NCBI GenBank assembly: GCA_004298155.1 | Contig: SCRD01000008.1 | Coordinates: 1 to 64,000 of the forward strand | Length of the DNA stretch: 64,000 nt | Reading direction: 5' to 3' | Origin: Acidobacteriota bacterium | GTDB taxonomy: Bacteria; Acidobacteriota; Terriglobia; UBA7540 | Part shown: piece by piece, positions 58,914 to 64,000 of the stretch | Position numbering within the stretch: the first letter of the stretch is position 1 | Layout: each line of letters starts with the position of its first letter | Translations under genes and position numbers: made by a program | Notes under the pieces: model-generated | Database searches by the model: none | Told to the model about the DNA's origin: nothing | What the model saw: only the letters and a program-made list of their open reading frames with translations

Positions 58914-59020
58914 AGGCGTGCTAGAAATAATCGATCGGCTTCTCGATGAGAGCCGACCGCGAAGGACGCGAAACTGAATTCCTGACATTCCGTTGGGGCG
59001 AAGGTTGGAAATTCTCACTC

Positions 59021-59461
59021 ATGCAAATTGGAGAACTGGCCAAAAGAGGCGGCATTTCGATTCAAACGGTGCGCTTCTATGAGCGCCGGGGTCTGCTGCC
59101 CAGTCCGCCGCGGAAGGAATCCGGGTATCGCGTTTACGGCGAAGGAGACTTGCGCCGACTGCTGTTTATTCGGCACGCGAAGGCGCTCGGTTTCTCATTG
59201 GAGGAAATCCGCAAGATTCTGGCGATGCGAGCGCGCGGAGCGTGCCCGTGCGGCCAAGTCATCACGCTCGCCGAGCGGCACCTCCAGAACATTCGGGAAA
59301 CCATCCGTAACCTTGCCGGATTTGAGCACGACCTGAGCCGCGCCGTGAAGAAATGGAAGAACTCACCCCAGCCAAAGCTAGCGGCGAATGATTTTTGCGC
59401 GCTCATCGAGCGAGCAGTGCAAGGAGAGGACCTGCGAGGAGCCAAGGACGTCGACAATTAG
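59021..59461 (+). CDS. MerR-family heavy-metal-responsive regulator (second copy)
   Basis: This 146-residue protein has the MerR winged helix (MQIGELAKRGGISIQTVRFYERRGLL, ESGYRVYGEGDLRRLLFIRHAKALGF) and a C-terminal metal region with a CPC motif (GACPCGQVITLAERHLQ, about residues 75-80) and one late Cys (NDFCALIE, about 127). This differs from the three-Cys mercury pattern of the first copy and is closer to ZntR/PbrR/CadR-type sensors. It sits directly upstream of two MerR-type promoters (59542, 59693) and of a P1B-type ATPase gene, which it probably controls. ATG 59021 lacks a strong ribosome binding site; an upstream in-frame extension to 58946 is not supported. Confidence 0.87.
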   Translation: MQIGELAKRGGISIQTVRFYERRGLLPSPPRKESGYRVYGEGDLRRLLFIRHAKALGFSLEEIRKILAMRARGACPCGQVITLAERHLQNIRETIRNLAGFEHDLSRAVKKWKNSPQPKLAANDFCALIERAVQGEDLRGAKDVDN

Positions 59462-59541
59462 AGAGGCCCTTGCCAGCGGCCAGCCCCTGCGCCCACGACC
59501 TTCCTTCCTCTAACGTTTCGCCTTCGTAAAGAAAAAACGAC

Positions 59542-59573
59542 TTGACTCTATACCTGAGTACAAGGCTTAGCCT
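59542..59573 (+). promoter_or_regulatory. MerR-type promoter/operator P2
   Basis: TTGACT (59542-59547), 20-base spacer, TAGCCT (59568-59573). The spacer carries the dyad ATAC-CTGA-GTAC, very close to the classic mer operator half sites around ATGA. It would drive the 27-residue ORF at 59594 and read on to the ATPase. Confidence 0.8.
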
Positions 59574-59593
59574 GCACATGAAGGGAAGGAACG

Positions 59594-59677
59594 GTGATCA
59601 AGCAAGGCGATGTCAATTTCCTTCGCCCTGACGAGGATTGCTGCAAAGAGCCGGCGTCGCGCCGGAGCTATAGCTAA
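59594..59677 (+). CDS. 27-residue Cys-Cys peptide behind promoter P2
   Basis: GTG 59594 has a purine-rich ribosome binding site (GGGAAGGA, 59583-59590) and encodes MIKQGDVNFLRPDEDCCKEP followed by ASRRSYS before TAA 59675. It is the only frame between P2 and P3. A CC pair near the middle suggests metal binding or a metal-responsive leader peptide. The 3' end overlaps a hairpin (CCGGCG/CGCCGG at 59651-59665) that could act as attenuator. No homologue known to me; could also be a remnant of a longer gene. Confidence 0.4.
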   Translation: MIKQGDVNFLRPDEDCCKEPASRRSYS

Positions 59678-59692
59678 GGCCTCGAAAAAATC

Positions 59693-59724
59693 CTGAACCC
59701 TGTACTCGGTACAAGGTTCATCTT
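59693..59724 (+). promoter_or_regulatory. MerR-type promoter/operator P3
   Basis: CTGAAC (59693-59698), 20-base spacer, CATCTT (59719-59724). The spacer contains the dyad TGTAC-TCG-GTACA (59701-59713). Its -10 side (GGTTCATCTTAT) is nearly the same as in P1 (GGTTCATCCTAT). It lies 45 bases before the ATPase start. Confidence 0.75.
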
Positions 59725-59768
59725 ATCGGTGTGAAAGGAAAGATTGGCATTCAAATGGAGGCACAATC

Positions 59769-62222
59769 ATGAGTATGACAGCAACTGTTGAATTCGCTCC
59801 GCGTTATTGGAGCGACGAACCTTCGAACGTGCCTGGCCGGCGGCGGATCCGCGCCCGGATCGGCGGGCTGCATTGTTCGCTCTGCACCGGCACGATTGAA
59901 AAGGCGCTTAGCAAGCTGCCCGGCGTCGAAAAAGTGGCGGTCAGCCTGACACACGAGCAGGCGCTTATCGAATACAACCCGAGCGTGGCACGAGCCGAAG
60001 ACTTGTTGCAGACGCTCAAGGATATCGGCTACACCGTTTCCGATCCGCGCAAGCTGCGGCCATTCGATGAAGAAGAACGAGCCCTGGTGCGCGAGCGCCG
60101 ACGCTTCCTTCTGGCCCTCGCCATGAGCATTGCCGCCATGGGGCTGGCCGGATATCCGGTTGCGAGCGCCTGGTTCCCTTTGTGTGTGTTCTCGATTGCG
60201 AGCATGGTCGCGTTTTCTTTCGTCGTTCTGCGCGGCTACGGGTTGCGGCTCGCCGCTGCGGAAGCGGCTTCCCTCGCCACGTTCGGAGCCGTCATCTACG
60301 TTCTCCAATTGCGCGGCGCGTTCGGGGCCGCAACCCCGTGGCTCGCCGGCGGTCTTGCCCTGTTTCTCGTATTCGGCGTGGGGCTGCATATCTTGCGCAT
60401 GGGGGCCGCATCGCTCAGACGCGGCATCCTCAACCAGCACGTGCTGGTGGAATTCGGGGCATTTGCGGGACTCATTGGCGGGGCCATCGGCTTGGCGTTC
60501 CACCCTGCGGGTTATCCGACGGTGCCTTTCTTCTCCGTGGCGGTGATGGTGCTCGCGTATCACATGTTTTCCGAGTGGCTCTCGCTGATCGTCAAAACGC
60601 GCAGCTCGCAGGCGGTGAAGAAGCTCCTCGATCTTGAGCCTGACATCGCTTATGTCGTCAGGGACGGCAAAGAAGAAGCGACGCCGCTTGAAAAGGTGAT
60701 TGTGGGCGACTTGGTGCGCATCCGGCCGGGCGAGCGGGTGCCGGTGGACGGCGAGGTCGAGTCGGGCGAATCGGACGTGGACGAATCGCTCGTCACCGGG
60801 GAGCCGTTGCCGGTGGATAAGCGCCGTGGAGACCAGACGGTAAGCGGCTCGCTGAACGGTCGCGGGACGCTGCTTGCGCGCGTCACCGCCGTAGGTGAAG
60901 AGAGCTTTCTCCGGCAGGTGGTCCGCAGTGTGGAAGACGCTCGCGCACTGAAGCCCGGCCTGCTGCACCTCGTGGACCGCGTGCTTCGCGTCTATACACC
61001 CACGGTGCTTTTGACAGCGGCCGGTGCAACGCTTTTGTGGCTTATCGGTCCATATCTCTGGGGAGGCTCGCCCGATCTCCAAAGGGCGATGTTTGCGGGA
61101 TTAAGCGTTCTGGTTATGGGCTATCCCTGCGCCGTAGGCATCTCGGCGCCACTTTCGATTGTGCGCGGGGCGGGCGAGGCCGCCGAGCGGGGCGTGCTGA
61201 TGCGTACCGGCGAGGCCTTTGAAGCCTTGCGGCTCGTCTCCCATGTGGTTTTTGACAAGACCGGAACGATAACCGAAGGGCGTCCCGCTTTGCGAAAAAT
61301 CGTTCCTGTGGCCAGTTCGGAACAGGAACTGCTTGCGCTCGCAGCTGCCGTCGAGGCTGGCTCTGAACATCCGCTCGCCCGAGCGGTGGCGGATGAAGCT
61401 GTTGAGCAGCACCTCGAGCTGCCCGAGGTCGAAGGGTTCAAGGCTATCCCGGGTCAGGGCGTCGAGGCGTGGCTTGCCGGTACAAAGCTCATCGTTGGCA
61501 GCCCGACTTTTCTCCAGAGCGAGGCCGTGGACGTCATCCCGCTGCGTGAGAAGACCAGCGAGCTCGAAGCGCAGGGACTGACCGTCATCGGCGTGGCGCG
61601 GCAAGGGGCGCTTTTGGGTCTTTTGGCCCTTGGCGACGCATTGCGGGCCGAGGCCAGAGAAGCGGTGCGCCGCCTCCACGCGCTCGGCATCCGCACCAGC
61701 CTGATCACCGGCGATAACGAGCGGGCGGCACGCCACTTCGCCCGCGCCGCCGGAATTGAAGAGGTTTATGCACGGGTCTTGCCGGCCGAGAAGGCGGCGA
61801 TGATCCGCAAGCTTCAGCAAAACGCGCGCGTGGCCATGGTGGGCGACGGCATCAACGACGCCCCGGCCTTGATGCAGGCGGACGTTGGCATCGCGTTTGG
61901 CAGCGGGGCTGACGTCTCAATGGAATCGGCGGACGTGATCATTCTCAACCAGCGGGTGGGCGCGGTGCTCGATGTTTATGAGATCAGCCGCTACAGCTAC
62001 CGAAAGATGGTGCAGAACGTAACGCTCGCCTTCGCGTTCAACGGCATCGGCATTCCGCTCGCCACGACTGGCTTGATCTATCCCATCTGGGGCATGCTCG
62101 CTATGGCGGCCAGTGTAACGGCGATCTTCATCAATTCTCTGCATGGCCGCGGCGCTTATTTCTTCGAGGCCGTGAAAGGGGTCGGGCGCAGGCCCGAGAT
62201 GCCTTCGAGCGCGGAGGCGTAA
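59769..62222 (+). CDS. P1B-type heavy-metal-translocating ATPase
   Basis: This inner-membrane pump exports a soft metal ion. Order: HMA domain with [15 protein letters not shown] (residues about 33-47), transmembrane helices 1-4, actuator loop with TGE ([12 protein letters not shown]), the membrane metal site MGYPCAVG, phosphorylation site [18 protein letters not shown] (nucleotide-binding His-Pro), [20 protein letters not shown], and two last helices. The intramembrane motif is YPC where CPC (Cu), CPC/TPC or SPC are usual, so ion specificity cannot be assigned; Hg, Pb, Cd or Zn are candidates given the MerR regulator. GGAGG seven bases before ATG 59769. Length of 817 is normal. A large antisense frame through its 5' half is not a gene. 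Confidence 0.92.
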   Translation: MSMTATVEFAPRYWSDEPSNVPGRRRIRARIGGLHCSLCTGTIEKALSKLPGVEKVAVSLTHEQALIEYNPSVARAEDLLQTLKDIGYTVSDPRKLRPFDEEERALVRERRRFLLALAMSIAAMGLAGYPVASAWFPLCVFSIASMVAFSFVVLRGYGLRLAAAEAASLATFGAVIYVLQLRGAFGAATPWLAGGLALFLVFGVGLHILRMGAASLRRGILNQHVLVEFGAFAGLIGGAIGLAFHPAGYPTVPFFSVAVMVLAYHMFSEWLSLIVKTRSSQAVKKLLDLEPDIAYVVRDGKEEATPLEKVIVGDLVRIRPGERVPVDGEVESGESDVDESLVTGEPLPVDKRRGDQTVSGSLNGRGTLLARVTAVGEESFLRQVVRSVEDARALKPGLLHLVDRVLRVYTPTVLLTAAGATLLWLIGPYLWGGSPDLQRAMFAGLSVLVMGYPCAVGISAPLSIVRGAGEAAERGVLMRTGEAFEALRLVSHVVFDKTGTITEGRPALRKIVPVASSEQELLALAAAVEAGSEHPLARAVADEAVEQHLELPEVEGFKAIPGQGVEAWLAGTKLIVGSPTFLQSEAVDVIPLREKTSELEAQGLTVIGVARQGALLGLLALGDALRAEAREAVRRLHALGIRTSLITGDNERAARHFARAAGIEEVYARVLPAEKAAMIRKLQQNARVAMVGDGINDAPALMQADVGIAFGSGADVSMESADVIILNQRVGAVLDVYEISRYSYRKMVQNVTLAFAFNGIGIPLATTGLIYPIWGMLAMAASVTAIFINSLHGRGAYFFEAVKGVGRRPEMPSSAEA

Positions 62223-62237
62223 GCAAGGAGGTGTTCC

Positions 62238-62948
62238 ATGCTCAAGTGAATCACTCTTGAAGTCATTGGGGATCAGCAGCTCCACTGTCAGAGTTGCGAG
62301 CAGCGAGTTGAGAAGGCGCTCACAGCGCTTCAGGGTGTGAGAAAGGTTCGCGCGCACGCACGGGATCAACAGATTGGGATACTGTTCGACCCGGCGGTGC
62401 TTGACACGACCGTGATCGCGGAGCGCTTACGCGAGGCCGGTTACGACACCGAGGAGGCAATATCACACGGGCCGCTCATGACAAAATCAATTTCTGGCTC
62501 CAATAGCGGTCAAGGCGCGCGTGGAAGCAATCGCTCCTCAAGAGGCAAGGATTGGCTTCGTTCCCTGGCCGTGATCCCCGCCGCCTTCTTCTCCCTACTG
62601 CCGAGCGCGACCTGCCCAGCTTGTCTTACCGCCTATGCCGGCCTGCTTTCAGCCATCGGCTTGGGATTCTTGTTTAACAAGAGAGTTCTCGCCCCGCTCA
62701 TTGGAATCTTTCTTGCCATCGGCATCATCAGCGTCGCCTGGTCAATGCGCACGCACCGGCGTCTCGGCCTTCTCGTGATGACCGTCGTTGGGTCAGCCAT
62801 AGTCGTCGCTGGGCGCTTGGTCTGGAACATCCCAGCCGTTCTCTATGCTGGCGTCGCGCTGCTCGTTGGCGCGTCCGTCTGGAACCTGTGGCTCAAACGG
62901 CCTCGGCCGGAGTCGCTCGTTCAAATAGTGGATGGGTCGAACAGATGA
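62238..62948 (+). pseudogene. HMA-MerC fusion protein with in-frame TGA at codon 4
   Basis: Behind an excellent ribosome binding site (AAGGAGGTG, 62225-62233) ATG 62238 reads Met-Leu-Lys, then TGA (62247-62249), then the same frame continues ITLEVIGDQQLHCQSCEQRV, an HMA domain with CxxC, followed by a linker and a MerC-like four-helix domain with the Cys motif LLPSATCPACLTAYAGLLSAIGLGFL. Homologous N-termini usually have Arg or Thr at this place, so a CGA-to-TGA change is the simplest reading. Downstream starts (GTG 62337, ATG 62478) could still make the membrane part without the first Cys motif. The 3' end overlaps the MFS gene start by ATGA. Confidence 0.75.
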
Positions 62949-64000
62949 GTCCAGGAAGCAACGTAGAAGGCACAAAAGCCCAGAACCAGCGCGAGCGCCT
63001 GCTTTGGCTCTTATCAGGGGCCACATTCCTCATCTTCTTCCAAGGGTACATGGTCGCCCCGCTCATTCCTCGCCTCTCGGCGCTATTCGGAGTTTCTCCG
63101 AGGGCGATGGGTCTGGTCGTTCCGGCCTACATGATCCCGTATGGCGTAGCGACCTTGTTCTACGGTCTGCTCTCGGACCGTCTGGGCCGGTGGCCCGTCA
63201 TGTTCGCCTCGCTTGTCGCCTTTGTCGTATTCACAGCGGCTACCGCGACCGCGCATTCCGCCTCTCAGTTGATCGGTTGGCGATTATTGACGGGGCTCGG
63301 AGCGAGTGGAGTCATACCGCTGGGGCTAGCATTGATGGGCGATCTTTTCCCCTATGAGCAGCGAGGGCGTCCGCTGGGATGGTTGTTCGGCGCAATGGCT
63401 GGCGGCGCTGCTTTCGGGGCAAGTGCGGGAGTGATTCTCGGGGCATTCATCGGTTGGCGGCTGTTGTTCATCGATGTGGCGGGTGGCGCTGCTTGTGTTT
63501 TGGCGCTTCTGTTTCCTTACCGCTCGCTTTTCCCGAGGCCGTCGGCGGGGCCGGCTCTCTCCTTGAGCGAGGTTTTCGCGAGCTATTGTAGCCTGGTCGC
63601 AACGGGCCGTGGACTCCGTACTTACGGGTACGTGTTCTGGAACGGGATATTCCATGGAGGTGTTTTTGCATGGCTAGGCCTGTATCTTGTCCGGCGCTAT
63701 GGGCTGGGCGAGGCGGGCATCGGACTCGCGCTCCTGGGCTATGGTATCCCCGGCTTCCTGCTAGGGCCGACCATTGGAAGAGCGGCGGATCGTTGGGGGC
63801 GGCGGTGGCTGTTACCCGCCGGCTTTGGAATCGCTGCGGCTTCGGCGGCGGTGTTCAGTCTCAGGATACCGCTGATAATGGTTCCTCTCACAGCAGCAAC
63901 GCTGTCGCTCGGTTACGACATGACCCAGCCGCTGCTTGCGGGAATTGTCACCGATCTCGACAGAAAGCGCGTCGGCCAGGCCATGGGGCTGAACGTCTTC
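62945..64000 (+). CDS. MFS transporter, truncated by the right window edge
   Basis: The frame is open from ATG 62945 to the end of the window (352 codons seen). It is a major-facilitator protein: first helix LLWLLSGATFLIFFQGYMVA, the loop 2-3 motif YGLLSDRLGRWPVMF (GxxxDRxGR type), RLLTGLGASGVIPLGLALMGD, and in the second half LGPTIGRAADRWGRRW. This pattern is like drug/metabolite efflux members of the DHA1 type. Its start overlaps the stop of the HMA-MerC gene as ATGA, so it belongs to the same transcript. Substrate unknown; a role in efflux of a metal-organic compound or a passenger function are both possible. Confidence 0.88.
   Translation, partial: MSPGSNVEGTKAQNQRERLLWLLSGATFLIFFQGYMVAPLIPRLSALFGVSPRAMGLVVPAYMIPYGVATLFYGLLSDRLGRWPVMFASLVAFVVFTAATATAHSASQLIGWRLLTGLGASGVIPLGLALMGDLFPYEQRGRPLGWLFGAMAGGAAFGASAGVILGAFIGWRLLFIDVAGGAACVLALLFPYRSLFPRPSAGPALSLSEVFASYCSLVATGRGLRTYGYVFWNGIFHGGVFAWLGLYLVRRYGLGEAGIGLALLGYGIPGFLLGPTIGRAADRWGRRWLLPAGFGIAAASAAVFSLRIPLIMVPLTAATLSLGYDMTQPLLAGIVTDLDRKRVGQAMGLNVF

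Noticed and set aside
59751-61082. Minus-strand frame of 443 codons antisense to the P1B ATPase gene
   Set aside because: It mirrors a GC-rich, strongly conserved plus-strand gene; composition is His- and Arg-rich without domains, as expected of a shadow.
62247-62249. TGA as a selenocysteine codon
   Set aside because: Position 4 is not a Cys or redox site in the family and no convincing SECIS hairpin with an apical GG was seen immediately downstream; nonsense mutation of Arg is simpler.

Overview
The window looks like a chromosome segment of an Acidobacteriota bacterium, probably of the Solibacter/Bryobacter type. This is inferred from gene content: a ~1,100-residue TonB-dependent receptor with an N-terminal carboxypeptidase-regulatory-like domain, an ASPIC/UnbV (CRTAC1-like) FG-GAP protein, many Tat-exported glycoside-hydrolase-like proteins, RhaT-type permeases and a MacB/FtsX-type permease fragment. 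No rRNA, tRNA or CRISPR array was recognised.

Region 1 (1-35.9 kb) is a catabolic island. A GntR/FCD regulator (3342-4256, minus) is followed by a strong promoter with an overlapping dyad (4561-4591). A plus-strand arm follows: TonB receptor, TPR protein, RhaT-like permease, Gfo/Idh/MocA oxidoreductase, threonine-dehydratase-like PLP enzyme, M20 deacylase, two large Tat-exported glycosidase-like proteins, a KduD-like SDR and a zinc MDR dehydrogenase. It ends at a hairpin terminator (21606-21639). A minus-strand arm converges on it from a promoter at 35.9 kb: truncated gluconate-dehydrogenase subunit-3-like protein, frameshifted sugar isomerase, RhaT-like permease, D-aminoacylase, an MBL-fold protein without metal ligands, D-cysteine-desulfhydrase-like PLP enzyme, Gfo/Idh/MocA oxidoreductase, two near-identical exported proteins flanking a GH20 hexosaminidase, and a GH89 alpha-N-acetylglucosaminidase. 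Each arm carries the same kit (permease, N-deacylase, fold-II PLP lyase, Gfo/Idh/MocA dehydrogenase, exported glycosidases), and the two promoters share the 13-mer AAAATACTTGACA. I infer an oxidative, non-phosphorylative route for amino-sugar or N-acyl-amino glycoconjugates.

Region 2 (36-49.2 kb) is a patchwork. It holds decayed IS4 and IS256 transposases, a Ser/Thr kinase with its own promoter, a GIY-YIG protein, a pectate-lyase-like lipoprotein, a polysaccharide set (flippase, GT4 glycosyltransferase, polymerase-like membrane protein) and a truncated MacB/FtsX permease cut by an IS3-family element (47973-49214) that lacks a target duplication.

Region 3 (49.2-64 kb) is a mercury/organomercury resistance island, visibly GC-rich. 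It starts at a MerR-type promoter (49250-49281) and contains merR, two thioredoxin-fold proteins, an ECF sigma factor, a MerT-MerP fusion, merA, merB, two small exported Cys-rich proteins, a structured non-coding stretch, merP, two MerC-like proteins (one without its Cys pair), a DedA protein, a second merA with an HMA domain, a second merR, tandem MerR-type promoters around a 27-residue Cys-Cys peptide, a P1B-type ATPase, an HMA-MerC fusion with an in-frame TGA, and an MFS transporter that runs off the right edge.
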